Positions 1 to 8,777 of a stretch of 64,000 bases of DNA are shown in pieces. The notes under the pieces were generated by a model, which did not search any database, was not told the DNA's origin, and saw only the letters and a list, made by a program, of their open reading frames with translations. A program made the translations under genes and the position numbers. The DNA comes from Opitutus sp. GAS368 (lineage in GTDB: Bacteria; Verrucomicrobiota; Verrucomicrobiia; Opitutales; Opitutaceae): positions 1-64,000 of the forward strand of contig CAMDRP010000003.1 of the NCBI GenBank assembly GCA_945906965.1. Direction: 5' to 3'. The first letter of the stretch is position 1; each line of letters starts with the position of its first letter.

Positions 1-2
1 AG

Positions 3-494
3 GACTTCGCTTCGCGCCCCGCCGACGACCAAGCTTGGGCTGCGCTCATCACCGCCGCCGAAAAACTCGCCGCTCCCGCCGCGCTCCTCGACGTCACCGA
101 TCCCGCCTTCACCAATCCCAAGTCGATGAAAGCCGCCATCGACGCTCAACTCAAACGCCGCAAGTTGCCCGCCCCAAAAACCCTCGCTGCCTATACGCGC
201 CTCATCTGCGACTCCCTCGGCCGTGGCCACGCCGACGCGATGCGCGCCTTCGAAAAAATGGCAGGCAAAAAATTCCGCCGCATTCTCATCGTCGGCGGCG
301 GCTCTAAAAATCGTCTCCTCTGCCAAGCCACCGCCAACGCCGCCGGCATCCCGGTCGTGTCATTCGCCCTCGAAGGCACCGCCGTCGGCAACATCGCCAG
401 CCAGCTCATCGCCCTGCGCGCCGTGAAAGATCTCCCGACCTTCCGCCGCCTAATCGGCGCGACGTTGGCGAAGAAAATTTACGCCCCGCGCTGA
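3..494 (+). CDS. rhaB: Rhamnulokinase, C-terminal part (cut by window edge)
   Basis: Reading frame is open from the first bases and ends with TGA at 492-494, so only the last ~163 residues are here. The visible part carries the C-terminal FGGY-kinase signature: ILIVGGGSKNRLLCQATANA followed by an alanine/glycine-rich VGNIASQLIAL segment, which in rhamnulokinases lies in the ATP-binding second domain. RhaB phosphorylates L-rhamnulose to L-rhamnulose 1-phosphate. The call fits the aldolase/dehydrogenase for that product at 2695-4887 on the other strand. Another FGGY sugar kinase cannot be fully excluded because the N-terminal substrate domain is missing. Confidence 0.75.
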   Translation, partial: DFASRPADDQAWAALITAAEKLAAPAALLDVTDPAFTNPKSMKAAIDAQLKRRKLPAPKTLAAYTRLICDSLGRGHADAMRAFEKMAGKKFRRILIVGGGSKNRLLCQATANAAGIPVVSFALEGTAVGNIASQLIALRAVKDLPTFRRLIGATLAKKIYAPR

Positions 495-514
495 TCTCTT
501 GGCCAACGGGCCAA

Positions 515-547
515 CAAAAAACGCGAGCCCTACAGCTCGCGTTTTTT
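515..547. terminator. Bidirectional Rho-independent terminator between rhaB and the M13 peptidase
   Basis: Perfect inverted repeat AAAAAACGCGAGC / GCTCGCGTTTTTT with a 6-base loop (CCTACA). A-run on the left and T-run on the right mean it can stop transcription from both convergent genes. Confidence 0.85.
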
Positions 548-573
548 CACCCGCGGCCAAACGCCGCCGCGGG

Positions 574-2583
574 TCACCAGATCGTGACCCGCTCTGCCGG
601 CGTGCGGCGCATCGCTGCACCCTCGGGCACGCCGAAGGCGGCGGCGAATTCGTCGAGGTTGGTGAGCGGACCGTTCGCCCGGAATTCACCGGGTGAGTGC
701 GTATCGGTCATGACGCGCACGCGGAGGTTTTCCGGGCGGATATTGTTTCGCCAGATCGTCGCCCAGCTGAGAAAGAACCGCTGCTCGGGCGTGAATCCGT
801 CGATGGGCGTGCGTACTTGGTCGGCGAGCGCCCGTTGCAGCGCCGCGTAGGCCACCTTCACGCCGCCGAGGTCGGCGATGTTTTCGCCGAGCGTGAGCTC
901 GCCGTTAACGTTGAGCCCGGGCAACGCCGAGTAGCCGGCAAATTGTTTCACCACGATCGCTGCGCGTTGCTTAAACTTAGCGGCGCTCTCCGGGGTCCAC
1001 CAGTCGGTGAGATTACCCTGCGCATCGTATTGGCGGCCCTGGTCGTCAAAGCCGTGCGTGATCTCGTGGCCGATCACCGTGCCGATGCCGCCGTAGTTCA
1101 CCGCATCGTCGGCCTTGGGGTCAAAAAAAGGCGGTTGCAAAATCCCCGCCGGGAACGCGATGCCGTTCACCGAGGGACTGAAGTAGGCGTTCACCGTCGG
1201 CGGGGTCATGCCCCACTCGGTCTTGTCGACCGCTTTGCCGATCTTCTGCAGATTGCGGCGGGCCTCAAACTCGGCGGCGCGGAACACGTTCAACACGTAA
1301 GGCCCGCGGTCGATGACCACGGCACTGTAGTCCTTCCATTTGTCGGGGTAACCCATCTTGACCGTGAAAGCATCCAGTTTCGCGAGCGCGCGGGTGCGCG
1401 TGGTCTCGTCCATCCAGTCGAGCGTTTCTAGCCGCGCGCGGAAAACGGCGCGTAGATCGGCGACGAGCTTGAGCACGCGGGCCTTGGCCTCGGGCGGAAA
1501 ATACTCGGCGACGTAGAGCTGGCCGAGCGCTTCGCCGAGAGACGAGTCGGTCTGGGCCACGATGCGTTTCCAGCGCGGCTTGAGCACTTTCACGCCGTTG
1601 AGCGTCGTGCTGTAGAACGCGAAGTTCTCATTCACAAACGCCGAGCTGAGATGTGGCGCGGCGGCGCGCAGCAGGTGCCAGCGCAGGTAGTACTGCCAGT
1701 CGCCAACAGGCGTCGCGGTCAGCTCGGTAGCGAAAGCTTTGTAGAAATCGGGATGCGCGAGGTTGATCTCGGTGAACGTCGGCGCGTCCACCGCCTTGAA
1801 GAAGGCCGCCCAGTCGAGCTCGCCAGTGGTCTTCGCCAAGTCGGTCACCGGCATCTTGTGGTAGCTCGCGTAGGGGTTGCGCAGGAGAACCCGCTTCAGC
1901 GAAGCGGTGGCGAGCTTGGTCTCGAGCGTCAGCACGGCGTTCGCCGCCGCTTCGGCCACCGCTGGGGAATCGCCTAGCAGGCCAAACATCTTGGTCACGT
2001 GGGCGACGTAGGCCGTGCGGATGGTTTTCGATTTCTCGTCGTCGTGGAGATAGTAATCGCGGTCCGGCAACGAGAGCCCGCCCTGCCGGAGCTGGGCGAT
2101 CTCAAGGTTGCTGTTCTTCGCGTCGGCTCCGCTGTAAAATCCGAAACCTGCGCGGACGCCCATGCGATGAAATCGCGCGAGTGAGGCCATGATGTCGTCG
2201 GGTGTTTTGATCGCAGCGATTCGCGCGAACTCGGGCGCAAGCGGACGCGTACCCGCGGCTTCGATAGCGGCTTCGTCCATACCACTAGCGTAAAAATCAC
2301 CGACGAGTTTCTCGATCGGCGACGGGATCTTGCCGGCGGCGGCGCGTTCCAGAATCGTGTGGAGATTTTTTTGATTATCTTCCTGGAGAACCGAGAAACC
2401 GCCCCAGCGGCTTTCTTCGGCGGGAACGGGATTATTTTTTAACCACGCCCCATTCGCGTAACGGTAAAAATCATCCTGCGGACGAATTTCGGGATCGAAA
2501 TTTTTTGGATTAATTTCCGCGTGAGCGAGTGTGGTCAACGCGAGGACAAAGGCGGCGTGGGCCGCGCGGGGGAGAGTTCGCAT
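574..2583 (-). CDS. M13 family zinc endopeptidase (PepO/neprilysin-like), secreted
   Basis: About 669 residues when started at the ATG at 2583. That start gives a clean signal peptide (RTLP, alanine/leucine-rich core, cut after AHA before EINPKNF); an in-frame ATG nine codons upstream would spoil it. The N-terminal half matches Peptidase_M13_N (DDFYRYANGAWLK near residue 25). The C-terminal half holds the zinc motif HEITH near residue 505 and the third ligand in ENIADLGG near residue 565. The family ends with a conserved CxxW-type tail; here it is R-V-T-I-W. Known family role: cleavage of short extracellular or periplasmic peptides. It is a single gene, convergent with rhaB, and has no obvious functional link to the rhamnose genes. 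Confidence 0.9.
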   Translation of the reverse strand: MRTLPRAAHAAFVLALTTLAHAEINPKNFDPEIRPQDDFYRYANGAWLKNNPVPAEESRWGGFSVLQEDNQKNLHTILERAAAGKIPSPIEKLVGDFYASGMDEAAIEAAGTRPLAPEFARIAAIKTPDDIMASLARFHRMGVRAGFGFYSGADAKNSNLEIAQLRQGGLSLPDRDYYLHDDEKSKTIRTAYVAHVTKMFGLLGDSPAVAEAAANAVLTLETKLATASLKRVLLRNPYASYHKMPVTDLAKTTGELDWAAFFKAVDAPTFTEINLAHPDFYKAFATELTATPVGDWQYYLRWHLLRAAAPHLSSAFVNENFAFYSTTLNGVKVLKPRWKRIVAQTDSSLGEALGQLYVAEYFPPEAKARVLKLVADLRAVFRARLETLDWMDETTRTRALAKLDAFTVKMGYPDKWKDYSAVVIDRGPYVLNVFRAAEFEARRNLQKIGKAVDKTEWGMTPPTVNAYFSPSVNGIAFPAGILQPPFFDPKADDAVNYGGIGTVIGHEITHGFDDQGRQYDAQGNLTDWWTPESAAKFKQRAAIVVKQFAGYSALPGLNVNGELTLGENIADLGGVKVAYAALQRALADQVRTPIDGFTPEQRFFLSWATIWRNNIRPENLRVRVMTDTHSPGEFRANGPLTNLDEFAAAFGVPEGAAMRRTPAERVTIW

Positions 2584-2647
2584 GGGGCAAACTTTCTCCG
2601 GCCGTCGCATCGCGCAAGCCCGTTATCGTCAGCTACCGCGCAGAAAA

Positions 2648-2671
2648 AAGCCCCGGCTGGGGCCGGGGCTT
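2648..2671 (-). terminator. Terminator of the rhamnose aldolase/dehydrogenase gene
   Basis: Ten-base stem AAGCCCCGGC / GCCGGGGCTT with a 4-base loop. Read on the minus strand it is followed by a run of T (AAAAAA at 2644-2649 on plus), as expected for the gene ending at 2695. Confidence 0.8.
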
Positions 2672-2694
2672 GAGCACAACGAAACTAACCGTAC

Positions 2695-4887
2695 TCAGCG
2701 CAGGAACGCTTCGTGCAAACCGCCGTCGACAGTGACGATCTGGCCCGTGGTTTTGCTAAGGCGCTGCGACACGAGAAGGAAATACGCTTCCGCTTGATCG
2801 GCGGGCGTGATCGGTGCCTTCGTGAGCGTGCGGTCGGCGTAGAACTGGGCTAGTTTCGATACGAGCGAATCAGTCGCTTCGTCGTCCTTGTAAGGGATGT
2901 TGTATTTCGCGAGTGAACCGATGACACGGTCGCGCGGAAACATCGCGGAGCCTTGAACCACGGTCGCGGGAGCGACGCCGTTCACACGCACGAGCGGCGC
3001 GAGTTCCATGGCGAGTTCGCGCACAAGATGATTGGCGGCGGCCTTCGAGCAGTCGTAGGCGAGTGAACCTTTTTTAGCGACGGCGGCGTTGGCCGAAGTC
3101 GTGAGGACGAGCTGGCCCTTGAGGCCCTGTTCTTTCCAGGTCTTGAGCGCTTCGTCGCCGACGATGTAGCTGCCAGTGACGTTGACGCCGAAGGTGAACG
3201 CCCACTTGTCGTCGGGAATGTGGCCGGTCGTATCGCTCGGCCAGAAGACGCCGGCCGTGACGCAGATCGAGTCAAAGCCGCCATAGGCCAGCGCGACGTC
3301 ATCGAGCATGGCGCGCACGCTGGCACGATCAACGATGTTGGCCGCGAGACCGAGCGCGGGACCGCAGGCGGAAATTCCGGAACCGGCGACGCCGATGCCG
3401 ACGCCGTATTTGTCGGTGATCTCTTTGGCGGTGGCTTGGGCGGTCTCGATCTTCATGTCGACGCAGACGATGTGAGCGCCTTCTTTGACGATGCGATGCG
3501 CGGTTTCTTTACCGATGCCGGAGCCGGCGCCGATGACGATGACGACTTGGCGCGCGAGCTCTTTTTCGGCGGGCATGCGCTTCAATTTAGCTTCTTCCAA
3601 AAGCCAGTATTCGATGTCGAAGGCTTCCTGCTGCGAAAGCGCGATGTAGGTATCGATCGCCTCGGCGCCGCGCATGACTTCAACGGCGCAGGTATAAAAT
3701 TCGGCGGTAACCCGGCTCTCAGATTTATCTTTGCCCCACGCGATCAGACCGACGCCTGGGATGAGCACGACCGTGGGATTCGGGTCGCGCATCGCGGGCG
3801 AGTTGGCGTGTTTGCACTTGTTGTAATAAGCGGCGTAATCCTTACGGTAAGCCTCGAGGCCGGCGGCGAGTTTTTGCTTTAGCGCGGCGGTGTCTTCGGC
3901 CTGCGGATTCCAGTCCACGTAGAGTGGCTTGATCTTGGTTCGGAGGAAATGGTCGGGGCAGCTCGTGCCGAGTTCAGCGAGACGAGCGGCGTCTTTGGAA
4001 TTCACGAAGCGGAGGATTTTTTCGTCGTCCTGCACGGTGCCGATGAGGCGCTTGGCCTTGGAAACTTGGCCGCGGAACCAAGGGAGGATCGCGGCAAAGG
4101 TCGCGCGACGTTGTTCGGGCGTAAGCGTGGCGTATTTAGCGCCGCCGAAGGCCGCGGCGTCGCCGCCCTTGGCTTGGTATTTCGCTTCGATGAAGGCGGA
4201 GGCTTTCTCGATGCAATCGAGCGTATACGTGTAGCAGGCTTTTTCTTCGTTATCCCAAGAGATGAAACCGTGTTGGCCCATCATGATGGATTTTACCTTC
4301 TGATTTTTTTGAACGATGGCCTGCATCGCGAGGCCGAGCTCAAAACCGGGACGCATCCAGGGCACGTAAGCCATCTCACCACCGAAAATTTCCTGCGTGA
4401 GTTTTTCGCAGTTTTTGGAAGCCGCGATCGAGATGATCGCGTTGGGGTGCATGTGATCGACGAATTTCGCGGGCAGGAAACTGTGCAGTGGGGTGTCGAT
4501 CGAGGAAGCGCGGGGGTTGAGGTTGAACGTGGCGTGCGCTTGCATGCCCACCATGTCGTCTTCAGCGGGAGCCTTCAGGCCCTTGTCAGGACGGGCAGCG
4601 TAGAGCTGCTGCATATCGAGCAATTTTTGCTGATAAAGAGAGGAGAAATTTTCGCGCGTGCTGGTGCGAAGATCGCCGCCGGAGCCTTTGACCCAGAGCA
4701 CTTCTGTGGGCTGGCCGGTGAGCGGATCTTTCTCGGAAATCTTGGACGAGGTGTTGCCGCCACCGGTGTTGGTGATGCGTTGGTCGCTGCCGAGAATGTT
4801 GGAGCGATAGACAAGGCGGCCTACGGGATCGAGGGCGGCGGCTTTGGCGTCGTCCCAAAGGAAGTTCACGAATTTATAGGATTTCAT
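2695..4887 (-). CDS. rhaEW: Bifunctional rhamnulose-1-phosphate aldolase / short-chain (lactaldehyde) dehydrogenase
   Basis: 730 residues, the length of known RhaEW-type fusions. Residues ~1-430 form a class II aldolase domain: NTGGGNTSSK near the start and the zinc-binding HMHPNAI near residue 143. From about residue 447 an SDR domain begins with the NAD motif GAGSGIGKE, and carries a YDCSK catalytic motif. Known family role: cleavage of rhamnulose 1-phosphate to dihydroxyacetone phosphate and L-lactaldehyde, then oxidation of lactaldehyde. The fusion would channel the reactive aldehyde. The gene lies 26 bases behind another class II aldolase gene and probably shares its transcript. No Shine-Dalgarno is visible upstream of the ATG. 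Confidence 0.9.
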   Translation of the reverse strand: MKSYKFVNFLWDDAKAAALDPVGRLVYRSNILGSDQRITNTGGGNTSSKISEKDPLTGQPTEVLWVKGSGGDLRTSTRENFSSLYQQKLLDMQQLYAARPDKGLKAPAEDDMVGMQAHATFNLNPRASSIDTPLHSFLPAKFVDHMHPNAIISIAASKNCEKLTQEIFGGEMAYVPWMRPGFELGLAMQAIVQKNQKVKSIMMGQHGFISWDNEEKACYTYTLDCIEKASAFIEAKYQAKGGDAAAFGGAKYATLTPEQRRATFAAILPWFRGQVSKAKRLIGTVQDDEKILRFVNSKDAARLAELGTSCPDHFLRTKIKPLYVDWNPQAEDTAALKQKLAAGLEAYRKDYAAYYNKCKHANSPAMRDPNPTVVLIPGVGLIAWGKDKSESRVTAEFYTCAVEVMRGAEAIDTYIALSQQEAFDIEYWLLEEAKLKRMPAEKELARQVVIVIGAGSGIGKETAHRIVKEGAHIVCVDMKIETAQATAKEITDKYGVGIGVAGSGISACGPALGLAANIVDRASVRAMLDDVALAYGGFDSICVTAGVFWPSDTTGHIPDDKWAFTFGVNVTGSYIVGDEALKTWKEQGLKGQLVLTTSANAAVAKKGSLAYDCSKAAANHLVRELAMELAPLVRVNGVAPATVVQGSAMFPRDRVIGSLAKYNIPYKDDEATDSLVSKLAQFYADRTLTKAPITPADQAEAYFLLVSQRLSKTTGQIVTVDGGLHEAFLR

Positions 4888-4913
4888 GGAGGTTTGAAAA
4901 AGGGAGGATGAGT

Positions 4914-5696
4914 TTAACGGAGTCCGAGCATTTTTTCGCGGTATAGTTCATCGGGCCGACCCGCGATGCGCGACGCCACTGCGCTGGACAGGAAACGCGG
5001 CGAGCCGAGCGCAACGGCGCCGGCGTAAATTTCCGCCGCTTTTACGGCCATCAATGTCGCCGCCAACACCGCCTCGGGCGTGCCGCCCAGTGCGATCAGG
5101 CCGTGATTTTCGAGAAGGATCACGCGTGGGGCCCGAGCGAGACGTTTCACGTAAGCGAGGACGCTGCGGCGGATCTGCTGCGCGAGTTTCAGGCCAGGAT
5201 CGACGTAAGGCACGAGCACGAATTCTGTCCCGCAGCACACGATCTCGTCAGGGCAAAGTCGGCGCGTGGCGAAGGTCTTCGCGTGCGGGGTGCACAGGAT
5301 CGCATTCACCGCAATCGGGTGCGTGTGGCCGACAAAATTCACTCCCGGCAACGTCAGGAGCCACGCGTGAAACATCGCTTCAACCGAAGGTTTTTTACCC
5401 GCGAGTTCCACGCGCGCAGCCAGCAAGCGTTCATCCACGGCGGTGTCGGCGAGACCTTTTTCATCTAGTAGCGAAACGAGCGGTTCAAACCGACATGCCG
5501 CCACGCCAGCCGGAGCGAGGGTGGCGAGATTCGAGCCGCTGGCTTTAACCAAAAACGTATCGGCGCCAAGGCGGGTCGAGGTGTTGCCTTCGCCTAGGAT
5601 AGCGAGCTTGCGCTCCTCGCGACCGAGTTGGTGCGAGAGTTCGAGCAACCGAGCAAGCGGATCGGGAGCGGGAACAGATGAGGATTTCACGGCCAT
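4914..5696 (-). CDS. Class II aldolase/adducin family protein
   Basis: 260 residues from the ATG at 5696 (MAVKSSSVPAPD). An upstream in-frame start at 5750 adds a cysteine-rich stretch not expected in this family. The fold signature is clear: GEGNTSTR near residue 40, KASGSNLA, zinc ligands in GHTHP near residue 122 and a third in LENHGLIAL near residue 193. Members cleave sugar phosphates such as fuculose, rhamnulose or ribulose phosphates; the exact substrate cannot be read from sequence. Its place just upstream of rhaEW suggests a role in deoxysugar use. It is too short and lacks the dehydrogenase domain to be a duplicate of rhaEW. Confidence 0.8.
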   Translation of the reverse strand: MAVKSSSVPAPDPLARLLELSHQLGREERKLAILGEGNTSTRLGADTFLVKASGSNLATLAPAGVAACRFEPLVSLLDEKGLADTAVDERLLAARVELAGKKPSVEAMFHAWLLTLPGVNFVGHTHPIAVNAILCTPHAKTFATRRLCPDEIVCCGTEFVLVPYVDPGLKLAQQIRRSVLAYVKRLARAPRVILLENHGLIALGGTPEAVLAATLMAVKAAEIYAGAVALGSPRFLSSAVASRIAGRPDELYREKMLGLR

Positions 5697-5775
5697 GAAG
5701 AAACGACAGCAAAATGAGAGATAGTGCGAGATTCCACCAAAATCTCTCAATTCGCCCCTTTTCCGATCAGGCGGC

Positions 5776-6618
5776 TCACAGCTCGACGTTGTCGATCAGG
5801 CGCACTTCATCGATCCAAGCGGAGATGGCTAACAAACTCCGGCCCGGGACGACTTCGCGCAACGTCTCCATCGTTTGGCCATCGACGATGGCGACGTAAA
5901 TCACCCGCACGCGACGGTGTTGTCCCATGATATGCGTCGCCTCGGCGATCAAGCGATCGGTGCTACGCACGCCACTATCGGCCATTTCTTTGGCGCGTTT
6001 GAGCGCCTTGCTGAGCGCGAGCGCCTCTTGGCGTTGGCTGGGAGTGAACTCGCGGTTGCGCACGCCCGCCGCGAGGCCATCCGCTTCGCGCACCGTCGGC
6101 ACCACCACGATCTCCACGGGGAAATTCAACTCCTCGGCCATGCGGCGGACCACGGCGGCTCGTTGCGCCGTTTTTTGTCCAAAGAAAACCGCGTGCGGCC
6201 GGACGATGTTAAACCATTTCGCCATGACCGTGGTCACCGCTCGAAAATGCCCCGGCCGCGAAGCCCCGCATAACGGCTTGCTCGTCGCTTCCTCGCTGAC
6301 GAACGTCGCATAGCCGCGCGGCAATATCACCTCCTGTTTCGGCGAAAAAACCACATCGGCCCCACAGGTTTCACAAAGCGCGAGATCTTCGACCGGCGTA
6401 CGCGGATAGTTCTCGATACGCTCATTGGGACCAAACTGCAGCGGATTCAAGAAAATGGAAACCACGACCACATCCGCTCGCGCCTTCGCCGTGCGGATCA
6501 TCGCGGCCTGACCAGCATGAAGCGCGCCCATCGTCGGCACGAGCGCCAGGGTCTTGCCGGCCGCGCGCCATGCAGCAACCTCAGCAGCCATCTCTGTCAC
6601 GGATTCGATTATCTTCAT
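5776..6618 (-). CDS. panC: Pantoate-beta-alanine ligase homologue with altered active-site motifs
   Basis: 280 residues, normal PanC length, aligned end to end: MKIIESV start, [10 protein letters not shown] near residue 25, [13 protein letters not shown] near 65, GASRPGHFR near 118, and a C-terminal [12 protein letters not shown]-like end. PanC condenses pantoate and beta-alanine with ATP. Several hallmark positions differ from the E. coli and Mycobacterium enzymes: GH of the HxGH motif is GQ, GEKDxQQ reads GQKTAQR near residue 145, and SSRN of the KMSKS-like loop reads GVRN near 183. Asn and Gln of the NPxQF motif and the Lys of the GxK motif are kept. It may be a lineage-specific PanC or a changed enzyme. 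No panB or panD is nearby. The gene is divergent from dapL. Confidence 0.75.
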   Translation of the reverse strand: MKIIESVTEMAAEVAAWRAAGKTLALVPTMGALHAGQAAMIRTAKARADVVVVSIFLNPLQFGPNERIENYPRTPVEDLALCETCGADVVFSPKQEVILPRGYATFVSEEATSKPLCGASRPGHFRAVTTVMAKWFNIVRPHAVFFGQKTAQRAAVVRRMAEELNFPVEIVVVPTVREADGLAAGVRNREFTPSQRQEALALSKALKRAKEMADSGVRSTDRLIAEATHIMGQHRRVRVIYVAIVDGQTMETLREVVPGRSLLAISAWIDEVRLIDNVEL

Positions 6619-6747
6619 AGGGGTAAGCCGATTTGGACTAACGTCGGGCTTGAACAAACTCGGCCCGCCGCGTTTGTTCAAGTTTTTCGCCTCAACCCAG
6701 CGACCCTTCTTTCGCAAACTCCTCACAACATTTTACCGACCCGCACC

Positions 6748-7977
6748 ATGATCCGCATCAACGAAAACTACACCAAGCTCAAGGCCTCCTACCTCTTCGC
6801 CGACATCGCCAAGCGTGTCAGCGCCTACGTCGCCGCGCACCCGGATAAACCGGTCATCCGCCTCGGTATCGGCGATGTAACCGAGCCCCTCCCCGCCGTC
6901 TGCACCGCCGCGCTCCACGCCGCCACCGACGAGATGGCCATGCGCGCCACCTTCAAGGGCTACGGCCCCGAGCAAGGCTACGCTTTCCTCCGCGAAGCCG
7001 TCGCCCAACACGACTATGCCGCCCGCGGCTGCGCCATCGAAGCCGATGAGATTTTCATCTCCGACGGCTCCAAATGCGATTGCGGCAACATCCAGGAAAT
7101 CTTCGCCACCGAAGGCCTAAAACTCGCCATCCCCGATCCCGTTTACCCCGTCTACATTGACACCAACGTCATGGCCGGCCGCACCGGTCCCAACCTCGAT
7201 GGTCGCTACGCCGGCATCACCTACCTGGATTGCACGCCGGCCAACGGCTACGTGCCCGCCATCCCGAGCAACGCGACCGACCTCATCTATCTCTGTTTTC
7301 CCAATAACCCCACCGGCGCCGTAGCCACGCGCGCACAACTCACCGCTTGGGTCGCCTACGCCAAGGCCAACAACGCCATCATCCTCTTCGACTCCGCCTA
7401 CGAAGCCTACATCCGCGACCCGCAGATCCCGCACTCGATCTACGAAATCCCCGGCGCGCGCGACGTCGCTATCGAGTTCCGTAGCTTTTCCAAAACCGCC
7501 GGCTTCACCGGCACCCGCTGCGCCTACACCGTCATTCCCAAGACCCTCGTCGCCTACGACCTCGCCGGCCAAACTCACTCCGTGCACGCGCTCTGGAATC
7601 GCCGCCACACCACGAAATTCAACGGCGTCGCCTACCCGATCCAGAAAGCCGCCGCCGCGATCTACACGCCCGAAGGCAAAGCCCAGGTAAAAGCCATGAC
7701 CGACTTCTACCTCGCCAACGCCGCGCTCATCCGCACCGCCGTCAACCAACTCGGCCTCAGCTGCGTCGGTGGCGACAACGCGCCCTACATCTGGGTCAAT
7801 ACGGGCCGCGATTCTTGGGAGTTCTTCGATCTCTTGCTGAACAACGCCCAAGTCGTCTGCACGCCAGGCGCCGGCTTCGGCAAATGCGGCGAAGGTCACG
7901 TGCGCATCAGCGCCTTCAATTCGCGCGCCAACGTCGAGACCGCGCTCCAACGCATCGCCACGGCGCTGAAAAAATAA
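6748..7977 (+). CDS. dapL: LL-diaminopimelate aminotransferase
   Basis: 409 residues from the ATG at 6748. The start [26 protein letters not shown] near residue 40 and the PLP-binding lysine in [13 protein letters not shown] near residue 247 are typical of DapL. The enzyme converts tetrahydrodipicolinate directly to LL-diaminopimelate using glutamate, giving the diaminopimelate for lysine and peptidoglycan. DapL is known from Chlamydiae and Verrucomicrobia, which supports the suggested host lineage. It is a single gene, divergent from panC and closed by a strong terminator at 8039-8066. Confidence 0.95.
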   Translation: MIRINENYTKLKASYLFADIAKRVSAYVAAHPDKPVIRLGIGDVTEPLPAVCTAALHAATDEMAMRATFKGYGPEQGYAFLREAVAQHDYAARGCAIEADEIFISDGSKCDCGNIQEIFATEGLKLAIPDPVYPVYIDTNVMAGRTGPNLDGRYAGITYLDCTPANGYVPAIPSNATDLIYLCFPNNPTGAVATRAQLTAWVAYAKANNAIILFDSAYEAYIRDPQIPHSIYEIPGARDVAIEFRSFSKTAGFTGTRCAYTVIPKTLVAYDLAGQTHSVHALWNRRHTTKFNGVAYPIQKAAAAIYTPEGKAQVKAMTDFYLANAALIRTAVNQLGLSCVGGDNAPYIWVNTGRDSWEFFDLLLNNAQVVCTPGAGFGKCGEGHVRISAFNSRANVETALQRIATALKK

Positions 7978-8008
7978 GCACGCGGCAAACTCCGCCAAAA
8001 ATAAAAAG

Positions 8009-8033
8009 CGGCGGTCTCACGCGAGATCGCCGC
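8009..8033 (-). terminator. Terminator of the Mla operon (minus strand)
   Basis: Stem GCGGCGGTCTC / GAGATCGCCGC (one G-T pair) with a 4-base loop. On the minus strand it is followed by TTTTTAT, so it serves the gene ending at 8081. Confidence 0.6.
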
Positions 8034-8038
8034 ACCGC

Positions 8039-8066
8039 ATCGGGCCGACCACGGCCCGATTTTTTT
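8039..8066 (+). terminator. Terminator of dapL
   Basis: Perfect 8-base stem ATCGGGCC / GGCCCGAT followed by seven T on the plus strand. Confidence 0.85.
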
Positions 8067-8080
8067 GCCCAAGCCGAGCG

Positions 8081-8737
8081 TTACAACTTCGCCGGTAACA
8101 CCCCGACCACGTCTTCGCTCAGTGCCGCCACGGCCGCACTCAAACGCGCCGCCAATTGGGAAAAGTCTTTGCCGTCCCACGCGGTCTCGGGCGCAACAAA
8201 ACGCCGGCGCGCCACCACTTCGCCGAGCGCCCCAATACGCGTCACCTCGATCATCGCAACGAGCCGCACCATGCCAGCACCGCCGGCGGCGGACAACACG
8301 CCTTCGGCGCGCAGCAGGCGCACGCTCACATCAAAATCGCGCGGCTCTTCAAACGGAAACGGCTGCACAAACACCCGCCCCACCGTTGGCGAGGCCAACA
8401 ATTGCGCGCGCAGCGTGTGTAAAATTTCTTGCTCCAGAGGCTCCGCCCAGCGCGCCTCCGGTGGAAACGACAGTTCGTTTTCCCCGGTGCGCACGACGAG
8501 CGAGCCTTTTTTCAAGTAAGGCGCGAGATCAACGTTTCTCAAACCGATGCGCAATCCGCCGTTGATGGGTTGCGCGCCCGCCGCGCCCGCTGAAGGCGCC
8601 GAAAGCACATAATAACGCGTGGTGTCCGCCGTCGGCGCGGGGATGACGTTGCAACCCGTGACGAGCAGCGCGCAGGCGCTGAGCGTCAATACAGCGCGCC
8701 ACCCTAAATCCTGCGTGAAAAATTTCTGAGTGCTCAT
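8081..8737 (-). CDS. ABC-type transport auxiliary lipoprotein (PqiC/DUF330-like)
   Basis: 218 residues from the ATG at 8737. A basic start is followed by a short hydrophobic segment and the lipobox LLVTGC, so it should be lipid-anchored in the outer membrane or periplasm. The body shows RYYVLSAP and a LRIGLRNVDLAPYL stretch typical of ABC_trans_aux proteins that accompany MCE (MlaD/PqiB) systems. It is the last gene of the minus-strand operon mlaE-mlaF-mlaD-lipoprotein. In this layout the lipoprotein is thought to link the MCE protein to the outer membrane, replacing the MlaA/MlaC parts that are absent here. Confidence 0.8.
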   Translation of the reverse strand: MSTQKFFTQDLGWRAVLTLSACALLVTGCNVIPAPTADTTRYYVLSAPSAGAAGAQPINGGLRIGLRNVDLAPYLKKGSLVVRTGENELSFPPEARWAEPLEQEILHTLRAQLLASPTVGRVFVQPFPFEEPRDFDVSVRLLRAEGVLSAAGGAGMVRLVAMIEVTRIGALGEVVARRRFVAPETAWDGKDFSQLAARLSAAVAALSEDVVGVLPAKL

Positions 8738-8777
8738 GCGCGCGATGGGGGAAGTTGAAGATCGGTGAATGAATCGC

